Positions 11,011 to 22,780 of a stretch of 64,000 nucleotides of DNA are shown piece by piece (positions within the stretch are counted from its first letter, which is position 1; every line of letters starts with the position of its first letter). The DNA lies in contig JAKZZE010000017.1 in assembly GCA_024220505.1 (NCBI GenBank), forward strand, positions 806,001 through 870,000, in the 5' to 3' direction. A model generated the notes under the pieces. The model saw only the letters and a list, made by a program, of their open reading frames with translations. It did no database searches and was not told the origin of the DNA. The DNA comes from Rhizopus arrhizus. Its lineage: Eukaryota; Mucoromycota; Mucoromycetes; Mucorales; Rhizopodaceae. The translations under genes were made by a program, and so were the position numbers.

Positions 11011-11810
11011 CTCCCCTCATTTTTCTATCATGCTACAGAGCGCCTCATGATCATTTCGTTCTATTCATTTATTGATACATTCATAATTATGTTTAGCCAT
11101 TAGCTTTGTTTAAATATATTCCATAATAAAGAATAAGCAATGCTATTGTAATCCTTTAAGAGAATTGGTAACCAAAATAAGTTACAAGTAATAGGACCTT
11201 TTTAATAGAAGAAGGACAATCATTCTTTGTACATGTTTATTATTTCTAGTTTGAGAGATTACATCTTCATTTCTTTGTCTTGATGTGGAATAATCATGGC
11301 TTTTTACTACTATTTGGATTTTGGATCGGGGTTGATGGCTTGAATGTTTGTTTAGACATTCTATATTTTGACATGTGTTTCTGTTGAGTCCTTTCAATAT
11401 CTAACTTTTGTTTCTCTATTCAAATTGTTACTGCTGAAGCTATTAATTAAAATGATATTAATCAAAATGATGTTATGACCCAAAAACATTGTTAGTATCA
11501 ATTCTATGAACAAAGGAACAAAAACTAAGTATGTATATAACCCAATGGATAGGTCTTCTGGGAAGTTCTAATTATTATGCATCTTAAGAGAAAGAAGTTA
11601 TGATTAAGTTCCCTTAAAATAAACACACAAAAATCACAACATTATACAAAGCCCTTTTATTTCCTTCTCTTACTTTATTAATCATACATTCATACCTTAT
11701 TAATCTGTGACAGCGTTAATTATATACGTACTCAAACAGGTAAATCATACTTGATATAAAATAATAATTGATCTCTCACATCTTTCTTATTTCATTAGTG
11801 ATACTAGCCT
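11011..11810. other. Intergenic, no gene seen
   Basis: AT-rich, with a short unremarkable minus-strand open frame (11182-11397). It may contain the upstream part of the Fanzor element, but no terminal repeat was recognised. Confidence 0.4.
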
Positions 11811-11815
11811 TCATC

Positions 11816-13951
11816 ATGAACAGAGTTTCTCAACTGAGTACTTCAGCTGGCACCATGAGTACTACCGGGACTCTTGCTTCTAGTGATCGTACTTTATCTG
11901 TTAAATCATCTATCGATGGTATTGGGTGGAATGAGCAGTATTGAGAGCGATTGGAGACGTTCGTAAACGTCACCCATGCTACTACAACACATGCTTATTC
12001 TTTATCTAAACTCATATTTCTCTGCGCACTTCAAGATGATGCCAATTTTGATACCGCTTCTTACATTAACAAGGAATTCTTTTCTGAAGTATGGCTATCC
12101 TTAGTACGTTATCGTCGTGGCCGTGTGGGTGAGGCAACAGCTCGCAGACATACATTCATTGGTCAATACATTTAAAGATACCTCGATCATACTACTTATG
12201 AAAGGCCCGAACTCAAATATGCTCAACAATCATCTTCAATAGAAGGATTGAAAATATATACTGCTTATGCCAATAATATCGAAGCTCATTTTGGCAATCA
12301 TTTTCGTCGTGCAGTTAATACGTTACTACAAATTCGTCAAAGAAAAATAGACTTGATTAGACAAAGGTAAGAAGAAGGTGTGGACAACGAAGCAATCTCC
12401 AACGAGATATATGAACAAACCACACTTCCAGCAAGACAATTTAAGGAACTTTTATCTTCTAAAATTGTTGATCCAACCTCTATCGAACTTCATTTTCAAG
12501 ATCCTATTTACATCCAAGCTTTGCAAATACTAACATCCATCTTGACTTCATATCCCATTCAATACACATTCGAACAGAATAATATTTACTATGATGCCAA
12601 AGCTAACCCCATGTGAATACATGATGGCCATTTATCATTTTGCTCGCTTATTTGAAGCTCTCAGATTACCTATTTTCAATTGTTTTCCTCTCCGCAGAAC
12701 CTGGATATCTGAATATGCAACAATTGACAGCAAAATCCTCTGTCAAAATATTCTTGGCCGTCCGTGGACTAATAGTGCCAATAAAATGAACCTCTGGACC
12801 GAGATAGTTGATATGAATTCTACAGCTTTGAAACCACAAGAACTTGGCGTGCTTCGATTTCATGAAACAATCCAAACAGATGGTGTGGGCGTTACAGTCC
12901 TTAAAAAAGACAAGATAGAAAGCAACGATGTATTGGTCTTCAAAGCACTTTTGTAGAACCCACTCCTTACATAATAAGCCTTAATTCACAACAACCTGGA
13001 GAGATTGCTGGTCGCTGTGTTACTATTGATCCAGGAAGACGAGATCTTTTATACTGTGTACGTGAAAATTTTACTGCTGATACACCGCATACATATAGAT
13101 ACACCAAGTCTTACCAAGATAAGATGGAAAAAAAAGAATTATCGTCGTATCTGTGAAGCTATTAAACCACAAGAAGTACAAAATGCTGAAGATACTCTTG
13201 TAAATTCTCGATCTTTAAATCTACAAAATTTTGAAGAATATCTTAGAAATCGTGCATTAGTTACTGAATTATTACAAAGACATTATACTGAAACCACAAC
13301 CAATCACTTGACAATGCATCCCTTGCATCGAAAATTGAAATTATTCAAGTACATTAGAAGGCAGAAAATTAACGAGGATATGGTCGCTAAGTTGAAAAGT
13401 AAGTTTGGAAACGACGCTGTTTTTGTTATGAGTAACTATTCTGCTCCAAATACCCGATATCAAGGATCTATGAGAGGCGTCGGATTCAGAAAGTTGCTGA
13501 AGAAGCATGGATTCTTGGTGTATTTGATTGAAGAGTTTCGAACAAGTCAATGCTGCCCTTCTTGTGAAAATCAAAGTCTGACGATCTTCAAGAGAATGCT
13601 GAGTCCACGGCCATATCAAAGACGAAACCATCCTGAAGTTATTTGCTATGGTTTACTTAGGCAATCAAATACTCTGATCAATGATTATCAAAATTGTTCG
13701 CTGACTTGTTTCTTTTGTCTCTTAGGCGTACAAATCAAAATTGCAAAATGAGCGTGCAAAACATTTTATGTGCTGCAGAGCTTCGTGAACGTTTATGGAA
13801 TCGGGATTTGGCAGCATGCCTAAATATGACTCATGTTATTCGTAACCTTCGCTTGAATGGTGAAATACCAGAGAGGTTTCAACGTGCTGGGGCTGAAAGA
13901 AGAGGACTGATTAGAAGGAGAAGGAGATCTGAAGAGAATGAAGAAAGATGA
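11816..13951 (+). pseudogene. Fanzor (eukaryotic TnpB-type RNA-guided nuclease), decayed copy A
   Basis: From the ATG at 11816 a coding frame continues to about 12605 with in-frame stops at 11942, 12173 and 12368. It shifts near 12605, again near 12953 and again near 13135. Key parts are readable: TDGVGVTVL (about 12875), the RuvC-I strand VTIDPGRRDLLYCV (about 13020), YSAPNTRYQG and GVGFRKLLKKHGF leading to YLIEEFRTS, a zinc-finger start QCCPSC (about 13550), and the RuvC-III block LWNRDLAACLNM (about 13795). The tail is Arg/Glu-rich. All three RuvC acidic positions appear kept although the frame is broken. Fanzors are guided nucleases encoded by eukaryotic transposons; Mucorales carry several lineages. 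The accompanying guide RNA is expected at the 3-prime end, but I cannot delimit it. Confidence 0.85.
13661..13725 (+). other. 65-bp insert or GC-AG intron inside Fanzor copy A
   Basis: Between GLLR and RTNQNC the expected protein is interrupted by 65 bases beginning GCAATC and ending CTCTTAG. Removing them restores the frame into the zinc finger and RuvC-III motif. CTTAGGC occurs at both borders, so a small duplication is an alternative to a GC-AG intron. Confidence 0.45.
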
Positions 13952-14914
13952 GTTTTACCTACCTCACTCTGTCATATCAAGTACATCATCAGGTATAAAT
14001 TAAAAATTATTTTATTATATACTATGCTTGCAATATTATCGGAGTACATCTTGTCATCACTCTAGTTTCATGTACTTATGGTACTTTGTTATTCAGTGTA
14101 AAACTAATTTGATGAACCGAATCTAAAAGAGAAGCGTTTATTCAGTTAGCATCGTATCCACTTGATCAATGATGCAAATAAAACAAGTTCAAAAACAGAT
14201 GCTTCAGAATTATTCATTCAATGGACACTTTCATCGTCCGTTTCTTCTATTGGATATTATTACTTGCGTTACAAAGAACCCGCTTGACGGATAATTTGTC
14301 CTAGGTTGCTCCTTCATTTAAAGCTAGTTTTCTTCTTTTTTTATATATATAAAAGCGTGCCACATACCAAAAGGATATTCACAATAAAGCAAGAGAAAAA
14401 TCTGAAGTTGAACTCGATCAGGCATCAGATGAAAAATATACTTACAAATACCACAAATAAATTGCGATGTCATTACCAAAATGTCTCTCATTGACGAATG
14501 ATATGGTAAAGTCATCTAAATTGCCACCATCCAAAGTACAAGAGCTGTGGCAGAGTTCTTGAATTCTCTTGCTAGGCATGATTTTAGTGGCTCAGAGATA
14601 AATTTTTCGTCTCTAGGGCCGGCAAGGCACAAACATTTGGTTTAACCGATAGGTTTACTTGCAAATTCACCTGATGATTGAAAATTTTTGATAATTACGC
14701 CTGCATCTTTCTTACTTCAATATTAAATCTTTATAATTTTTTTGTCCTCTTTGGAGCCTTTGTTTAGTCCATTTTACAACTTTCTCAGACACAACAGGCA
14801 AGACAACAACTATTTTTAATGAAAAAAAAAAAAAGGAAAAGAGGAAAAGAGGAAAAATATGAAGGTCAATTTTAAGAATTTTATTTAACATTTTACAAGC
14901 TAAAAAAACACAAT
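13952..14914. other. Spacer between Fanzor copy A and the RhoGAP gene, no gene seen
   Basis: AT-rich, without recognised coding sequence. The first 100 bases could hold a guide-RNA region of the Fanzor element, which cannot be judged by eye. The 3-prime end of the RhoGAP transcript lies at the right side. Confidence 0.4.
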
Positions 14915-16604
14915 TCAAGGTAATAATTCTTGATGCTTTGCAATTAAAAGTTCTACAAGAGCCATACCTTGATTCATTTGCTTTAAATAGACTGTGGCAT
15001 TTTCCAAAGCAGAATGTTGATTGTCAGGTACATTAACGTAATTGTTAGTAGATGTCTCTTCTGATCTTATAATATTGGGAGTAAATACAACAGATAGATT
15101 ATGTATATTCATTCGATTCATATTGGAATGATCAGAGACTTCTTTCAAGAATTTACAAAGATATCTTAAAAGGTTATAATGAACCTTTTTTTCATTATAG
15201 TACGCTAGCACCTTTTCTTTTACTTTATCCAATGTATTCTGTGTACAAATACTTGCATCTAAAATATTGTATAGACGTAAGCAGGAGTATACATTAGCAA
15301 GTAGAAAGCATTTACCTGGCAATGCACCCATTTGATCACTAAATGTTAAGCTTATTAATGGATTTGGTATTTCTCTGATAAACACCTTTAATAATGCTGC
15401 TGATACATCAATATCATATTCATTGAGATTCACTTCAAGTCCTAAATAAGTAAAATGTAAAGTTAAAGCTTCTATTAACCTTCATTGTAACTGTTATTAC
15501 CCTGGTTGAACGCCCTTTTAGCCGATCGAAGTTCTTCACTTGAAGGTGACTTTCTGAAGATTCCTTCCTTATTGATGCCTAAAATATAAATATTAGATAA
15601 AATAAAAGTCAATTATACTGTTTGTTATACCGTAGTTGCGTATGTGCTCTGTGAGTTGTATAACCACCTTTGGTACATAGCCATCTTCCTCTGTTTGACC
15701 ATCAATTAGTAAAAGATCTTCCAATTTTCTACCAAAAGCTAAAGAAGCAGGAGACTGTACAAAACTATAGCGTGCTTGTGCTGGAGTAGGATTGTAATGA
15801 TTAGGAAATTGATTATCATAATCAATCACTCGTTGAGATATAAATTTTGAATCCAATTTGATAAAGGTTGCTAATTGACTTAGACTTGAGACATAATGTA
15901 GCTTTCGAGCAAACTTTGGGCTTTTTTTAAAAAAAATAAGTTCAGTATGTCTATTTATATCACTCTAACATCTTACCTAATAATTCTATTTGCAAAATCG
16001 AATACAAGTCGATACATTCTTGTAAGATGAACTACATACAGTGCCTTCAAGTTCTTTTTGTATCTACAAAGGGAAAGCTTTATAGTCTAATAACATAAAA
16101 AATGAATTGCTATTACTTACTTTCTATCCAAAGAACGATACGCTTTTAATAACCAAAACCAACCAGGACGGTACCTTGCAGGTGAAGAAAAAAATATTAA
16201 CACGTAATCATTCTCTACAAACTCGTCTCTAAATAATAGAGAGTTGCTGTCATTTAGAAAAAGAGACGCGTATTTGAAAAAAAAAAAGTTAAAATTACAC
16301 ATTACAATCTTGCCATAATAAAACTATATAAAAGTTAGCTTATACTCATGTCCTAACACTGCAGTCCAAACTTACGAAAGAATTAAGTCATAGTCATATA
16401 TCTCTGGATCAGGTAGGTTGTCTGCAGATAAAACCAAGATGGGACGACTTTCAGGGTCTAGACCTACATTGAGGTTTAGATGACATTTATTAAAACCAAA
16501 TCCTATTTACCAGCTTCGTAAATAATATTTAAACCAGCAATGCCTTTGAACTCAGGACTACTAGAAGAAAGTGAAGTAGCTTTGGACATGGAGAGTCTGT
16601 TCAT
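14915..16604 (-). CDS. CRAL-TRIO (Sec14-like) plus RhoGAP domain protein
   Basis: Multi-exon gene from the ATG at 16604 (MNRLSMSK) to the stop at 14915. The first half carries a CRAL-TRIO-2 type lipid-binding fold (DPESRPILVLSADNLP, YRPGWFWLLKAYRSLDRKYK, LYVVHLTRMYRLVF, FARKLHYVSSLSQLA). The second half is a RhoGAP domain with the arginine finger in EGIFRKS and the conserved LLKVFIREIPNPL and NLSVVFTPNI blocks. This architecture is that of p50RhoGAP/ARHGAP1 and fungal Ecm25. Such proteins stimulate GTP hydrolysis by Cdc42/Rho. At least six exons with short introns. It sits between two Fanzor relics and appears intact. Confidence 0.9.
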
Positions 16605-16977
16605 TATGAAAATGTAGATAAAAATAACCACAAAAAAATAAAAAAATAATAAAATATATAAAAAAAAAAGATGGCACACAGATGAGAACACCTGATACTG
16701 ACAGTCCTTTTTGTTTTAATACCATTAAACAATACTTTTATTTAAAAGCTTAAATGAGCACGCAGTGTTTTGAGGCATCATAATTGCTCAAGCCGAATCA
16801 AATGAAATGTAGAAGAAGCTAAAAGCCTCTTATGGGAGCAAGGGCCAAAAGAAAAGGACAAAGAGGGAGTAAGAAGGAATTTGTGGAAAAATCGCTGTTT
16901 GGAAAATGGAGCTCAAAAAAGGAAGCCAAATGATAAAATAAAAGCTAAGTTCAAGTCTTTTTGGCTGGGAAGAGCTC
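16605..16977. other. Spacer, probable promoter of the RhoGAP gene
   Basis: Contains A-rich stretches at 16620-16670. The right part is purine-rich (about 16800-16960), possibly the 5-prime flank of the next Fanzor remnant. No gene seen. Confidence 0.4.
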
Positions 16978-19007
16978 ATGGATTACAGTGGTATCAATTA
17001 TGTCTTTGTTGACGAAAAAGCGGACAACAGCGCTAAAATCCAAAAATTAGGATCACATATAACTCAAATCATCTATGCTGGGTCTATGTTTGCATACTAC
17101 TTTTACCTCAATCAAGTACAGAGAAAGAAAGCTTCTGATGCTATTACTCACAACTCTGTTTATCGAATTTTTTCACTTTTTACTGGATAAGGAAAGAAAG
17201 CTGATGAAGTCAAGAACTGCTTTGATAAGTTTCGCAAGCCTTTGCCTGAAAGTATCAACTTTGAATGAGTTCAAATGTATTAAATAATTGTTTCATCTAT
17301 AGCAAAGCAATATGAAGCTTTAGTGTATAACAACATTTCAAACAACTTTGAAAAAAGAACCATTCTCTACTTGATCTTTTCTCTAAACCAGGCCACAACC
17401 TTTTCTGTGGTGATAGTTTAACTGTAGCATAAAAAATCTCTTGCTCAACGTGTCTATCAAAAGAAATCAAGTCCCTACTTGACTTCTAAATGGCCCTCTT
17501 CTGTTGAAAAGAACGATGCTAACAAGAATATTATTCAAAATGCTATTTTACATTGGAATGAATATGGTGCTCCAAACCTTAGGAGCCAACTGAAGCAAAT
17601 ATTTATCAATAATATACAAAAGGAGATACAAGACAGTACATTCAAACCCTAAAAATACACTGATTCTTGAAGATCAAAAGCGCTTTCTTTACTTCCATTG
17701 CATGATTGTAAGCCCAAGTCTGTCCAAATTGCTGAACAAACTTTCTGAAAGACTACCAAGCCCTATACCAGTGATAAGAAAAGTATTTCTAAAAAAAAAA
17801 AAGCAACTGATGATGATCCTACAACATAGTACTCAAACTTTTTTGACTATTCTAAAATAAGCATTAAAAAGGACAATAGTATATCAAATGACAAGCGCAG
17901 GTTTCAGTAAGCTATACTATTTTCAAGTATGTATTTATCATTTTTAAGAATTTGATTCTAACAAATAGTTACATTGTTGAATTTATTTTCAAGAAAAATC
18001 CAAGGAAACCTTTCCAAATACTGATAAAATACAAAATATCCTGACTCCCAAAGTCTTTGCTGAAGAAATTAAGAATAGTGAAGCTCTTGTTTTGGGTATT
18101 GATCCCGATGTTACGAGCATCTTTACTGCAGTTGATTCTAGTTCTTCATCTTCAAAGGAAAGAATTAAAATGACATCTACCAATGAATACTATCATATGT
18201 GTGGTTTCAATCTTGCTGCCCAAAAACGTACACAACATCAACAGCACAATAAGAAGAGTTTAGATTTATTAGTGAGCTACCTATCCTCAAAACAACACAT
18301 TTGATCGGCTTCTCAAAGGCCATTTCTATTGAACTAAAAGGTTACCAGAAGATCTCTGACTACTATAACAAGGATAACCTTTAAGAGATTTTTATTGGAG
18401 GACAAGTATTTTATACTCACAACACATATGTTTAGGTTAATCAAGCTTAATTTCAAAAGTTGTATTAAAATACAAAAAGCGACTCATGAGATTACTAAAA
18501 GACCATTTGATGATAATATCAAATACAACAGTAATAATTCTATCGATGGAAAGAAATAACACTGTGACAATAAGCAAAAATGGATCACATTTCTTCCAAA
18601 AAATAACAAGTCAGCTAGCCCTTACAAGAAAAGAATAATTATGGTGATGACTCTTTTTCCTGAATCTATGAAAGGAAAACTTGCTGCTCCTATCAGTTCG
18701 ATTACCAGTTCTGTTAAGAAGATGTCAAAGGATTCACAAGGGAAAACTGAATTTATCTATGTTGCTTAGGCTTTTACTAGTCAAATATATAATCAACATA
18801 AAACCAAAAATTTAACAAATATTATTTCAGCCGGACCAAATCGGGAAGTGCATGCTGTCCTCAAGTGTAACTCTTGTAGTACGGTAGGAAATCGTGATGT
18901 GATGGCTGCTAAAAGCATACATTATATTTTTACATACATATTACAAGATAATAATGAAAGACCTCCCGAATACATAAATTCCGTTTCTTCAGAGGATTGT
19001 ATATAAC
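16978..19007 (+). pseudogene. Fanzor (TnpB-type) nuclease, decayed copy B of a different lineage
   Basis: The N-terminal part is readable from 16978 (MDYSGINYVFVDEK, then SHITQIIYAGSMFAYYFYL and YRIFSLFTG), followed by many stops. A later stretch has AKQYEALVYNNIS and NNFEKRTILYLIF, a poorly kept middle, and the RuvC-I strand VLGIDPDVTSIFTAVD near 18090. The end carries LKCNSC (zinc finger half) immediately followed by NRDVMAAKSIHYIF (RuvC-III) near 18890, and NNERPPEY. About ten stops or shifts make it non-functional. It shares the fold order with copy A but almost no sequence, so it came from another Fanzor family. Confidence 0.8.
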
Positions 19008-19298
19008 ATTTTTTATTATGATCTTTTACTAACGTTTATGTTATGTGTTTATATCTTTTGATGTCTCTCTTTTACTTTCACTGCTTATTCTATCCCAAAC
19101 TACCTCGGCTTGTTCATACCAATTATTATCAAAATCTCACTACTTCGTTTCCAAATTACTTCGTCACCTCTCTCCAAATTATTTCTTATTTTTCCCAAAA
19201 ATTTGAAAAATACAGTATGAATAATAAAGTAGGATGGCAGAGTCTTATTTTTCATACAAATTCATTTTGAAAAAATCAATCGAGCTCAAGCCCCCTCT

Positions 19299-19345
<47 letters not shown>

Positions 19346-20091
19346 CGGGTAAAATACACAAATGGGACCCAGGCTAATGGAAAAAAAAGAAAAAAGAGAC
19401 ATACTTGAACCCTTTTAACCCAGAAAATTTGAACATTATTATCTAATCTGCCTATAGTGACAGTAATCCTAAAATAACTTGTTATTTTTTAATATTTATT
19501 ACAATAAAATTATTTCCATAGAAACATATAGGATGTGATTTAAGCAAATCTTACAAATACAACCTTTACTATATTAGTTGCCATCATAAAGTGCACATAC
19601 TTTTTTTTGATTGGATTACATCATGACTCAAATTGAAAATGATTATCCCCACAAAATTCATTTTTGGTCACAAGACTTTATTCCGCTTTATTTGAATCTG
19701 CCAATAATGTACAAAAGCGGCTCCCAGCGGGAATCAGTAAAAAAATTGTGGAGAAAATGTGTCCCAGCAAATCAGAGTCAGAGTTTATGCAACAAATATT
19801 ACACATGACTTTGGGGTAAGTAATAGTTTCCTAAATTAGTTTTGCGGGAGATTACTTTTTTGTATTGTTGGGTTGAATAGATCAAGAAAATGTGGATTAA
19901 AGCACCACATCTGTGTAACATAGTTCATTTTATAGCAAAAAAAGATGCTCAATGTCGGTAATTACTTCGCGTCTTTAAAACACAGTTATTAAATCAAAAA
20001 AGAGTGATTCCCCTGGGAAATCTTAAACTTTAAATATAGTTTCATATAAAAAGAAAGCTTAATTTTACCTTTTTACTATCAATTAAAAATA
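19008..20091. other. Intergenic with a long poly-A tract, no gene seen
   Basis: About 46 consecutive A residues lie at 19299-19344, preceded by CCCCTCTC. This may be the tail of a retroposed element, but no source sequence was recognised upstream. Small frames at 19043 and 19611 look non-coding. Confidence 0.5.
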
Positions 20092-21758
20092 ATGTTCAAG
20101 AATTTCAAGAATAAAGCCGTTGATAACGTTGTTAATTCTCGGCATGATCCAGAAACAAATCAAACAAAAGACCAAGCTATTTGGTGCCTGGTATTCTGGT
20201 TACTACTCTATTCTTTCTTTGGGGTTTCAGTTATGGCTTGCTAGATACACTCAATAAGCATTTTAGAAATGTTTTGGGCATTTGTATGTTAACACATATT
20301 GGAGAAAATGACATGAACTAATAATTACTTTATAGCAACCACTCAAAGTACTTACATGCAAGTCGCTTACTTTGGAGCTTACTTTATCTTTAGTATACCG
20401 TATGTTGCTTTAAATCCCATCTGGCATTCCCTAACCCCTTATTTCATATTGTAGTGCAAGTTTAATCAATAGAAAATTTGGATACAAGAGAGCCATGATC
20501 TTTGGTCTACTTTTGTATGTCGTTGGTGCTATTTGCTTCTACCCTTCTGCCCAGTTCCTTAGTTTTGGTGGATTTATTGGATCCTTGTTTATCATTGCCT
20601 GTGGTCTCTCTACTCTTGAAACTTGTACGTTAAATAATATTCTCGTCTATCAAAAGCTGATTTTTTTTTGAATTAGGTGCAAACACATACATTGCAATTA
20701 TTGGTTCAAGAGAACGTGCTTCTCTTAGAATTAACACAGCCCAAGCTTTCAATGGTCTTGCTAGTACTATTGCCCCTATTGTGGCTTCATATGCTTTCTT
20801 TGGAGGAAATGAAGATTCTGGTGCTTCTACAGATCTGGAATCTGTCAAGTGGACTTATGTCGGTGTTGCATGTGGTAAGATACTTAATAAATATCTGTTT
20901 TTTCGTTTGTCATCTCACACAAAATGCTTTAGCTGTTTTCGTTATTGCTATTCTTTTCTGCTTTGCCAATATCCCTGAAGTAGATGAAGAAGCACTTATG
21001 GCTGAAGATGCTAAAACCTCTGGTGAAATCCTCCGTCGTTGTTCCCTCGTCTCTCCTCATTTACTCCTCGGTTCCTTTACCATGTTTATGTACGTTGGAG
21101 CACAAGTTTCTGTGGCTTCCATGTTTATGTTTTACACAAGCGAAGTCGGTCATATGCCAGACTCCAGAGGTTCCATTTTACTTTCTGTCGGTATGGCATG
21201 CTTCACTATCGGACGATTTGTCTCTGCACTTCTCATCAAGAAATTCCGAGCTAACCATGTCATGGCCGTGTTCTCTATTGGTGCCATCATTGCCAATGTG
21301 TTTGTGATTGCCATGAAAACACCTGCCACTTCTTATGCCTTATTGGTCATCTTCTTTTTTATGAGTGTCATGTTTCCCACCATTTTCTCTTTAGGAACAA
21401 GGGATTTGGGAAGAAACCATAAACGTGGTTCCGCTATGAGTAAGTTGATTTTCCCGTTTTTTGTACTACGTTTAAAAAGCTTTGATCTAAAACTTTCTTT
21501 ATAGTTATTATGGGTGTCTGTGGTGGTGCTGTTCTTCCACCTATTCAAGCTGTTATTCATGATCATTCTAATGTCAATACTTCTTATGTTATGCCTCTCA
21601 TCGCCTTTGTAGTCGTTCTTTTCTATTCTCTTATTGGATATAGATTGATAAAGTACGTTGATGAGGAAATTGAAGTTGTTCGTGATGATGTCAGCGAAGA
21701 TTTGTCAAATGGCAGTGACAAGAAGCCTTCGGTCATGGAAATCGAATTAAATCGTTGA
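20092..21758 (+). CDS. MFS sugar transporter of the fucose permease (FHS) type, with a one-base frameshift
   Basis: A 12-helix proton-sugar symporter family of the plasma membrane. Exons: 20092-20283, 20336-20399, 20455-20624, 20677-20874, 20933-21439 and 21505-21758. Family motifs include FFLWGFSYGLLDTLNKHF in helix 1, SLINRKFGYKRAMIFGLLLY, and ETCANTYIAIIG followed by RINTAQAFNG. The hydrophilic N-terminus from the ATG (MFKNFKNKAVDNV) is one base out of frame with helix 1. The break lies in AAAAGACC near 20165-20175, where one more A would restore the frame. Downstream frames and all splice sites are intact. The break may be a recent mutation or a sequencing error. Substrate unknown; likely a hexose. 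Confidence 0.85.
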
Positions 21759-22389
21759 GATTAAGTACTCTTGTGAAAAGAAAACAATGTAATTTATATA
21801 AGATATCCTTCATGTTAATAAATTTTTTATTTCTGTTAATAAAGACAAATATATGTAGTCTCATGTTCAATCATAAACCTTTTTCTCAATTTAGCTTCTG
21901 TTAATCATATAGAATGGTATTAAGATAGGTACCTTGACCCCATACCGTTTTTCTTGATTTGGATAAAAGTATGGTTTGTGCATAGCACTGTCATTTGTTA
22001 GTATTTGGTGCTGTATTTTGTAATTTTACTCATATATAATAGACCAGTAGGTCTATAGTGAAACAAAAGTGGATTCCCGAAAAGCAAATCGTGTATGACG
22101 TCATGCTGAAAAGTGAGATACACATCTCTCGTTTTTAAGATATGGATGTAATCCAGTACAACCATTCTACTGTTATATATCCCACTAATTTACCCGACCG
22201 CATGAGAAACCGAGTAGTCAAAGTCCTTGATACCTAGCTTTAACCATCCTATGATAATCATTCACTTCATGAAAGGTCTGATTGCTACCGTTAAAATAGA
22301 TAGTCGTCCTCAAACATCCTTAGGTCTTTAGGTGTTCCTTTTGTTGCAATTTTAATAGACTGTGTATTTAGAATTAGTTAAGCGATCGG
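21759..22389. other. Intergenic, no gene seen
   Basis: Contains two AATAAA signals just after the transporter stop (about 21818 and 21839). The rest is mixed sequence without coding signal. Confidence 0.4.
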
Positions 22390-22780
22390 CAATCTCCTCT
22401 TATGGAAAATCAGTTACTTAGGTTTTAGGGTAAGCAAGTTGACAGGGCTTAATACTGACAACGATGCTATATGCCATGACCTGTCGCGTTTGGTAATTTG
22501 CATCAAGGACAACATTGGCAAGAACAAATTGCTATCTTAACTTTTCAAAACAACATTTTCAGCATTGTCTTTTTTTATACAATCGCACCATGATGGGATG
22601 TAGATCATGTAAGAACTGGTCAACTCATCTTTCTTCACTCCTTGGAAGAAATTTTCTATCTTTGTCAGTTTGAAAATCATTCAATCCTTGCTTACGATTA
22701 CCAAATTACTTTGGCGCTTGTGTAGGCCTCATGGTGGTGAAGAGCTTTGAAAAGAGATATCATCTCACCTACCCTTACTT
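22390..22780 (+). pseudogene. Fragment of a repeated Mucorales protein family
   Basis: A frame with LTGLNTDNDAICHDLSRL followed by VICIKDNIGKNKLL is readable near 22440-22540, then shifts and stops. Its style (short helical protein, His/Asp-Leu-Arg core) recalls the abundant uncharacterised ORFs in Mucorales repeats, such as that at 50350-51904. The identification is tentative. Confidence 0.3.

Noticed and set aside
16800..16970. Possible small gene in the purine-rich stretch before Fanzor copy B
   Set aside because: No start plus splice arrangement gives a sensible product; it is probably the 5-prime flank of the element.
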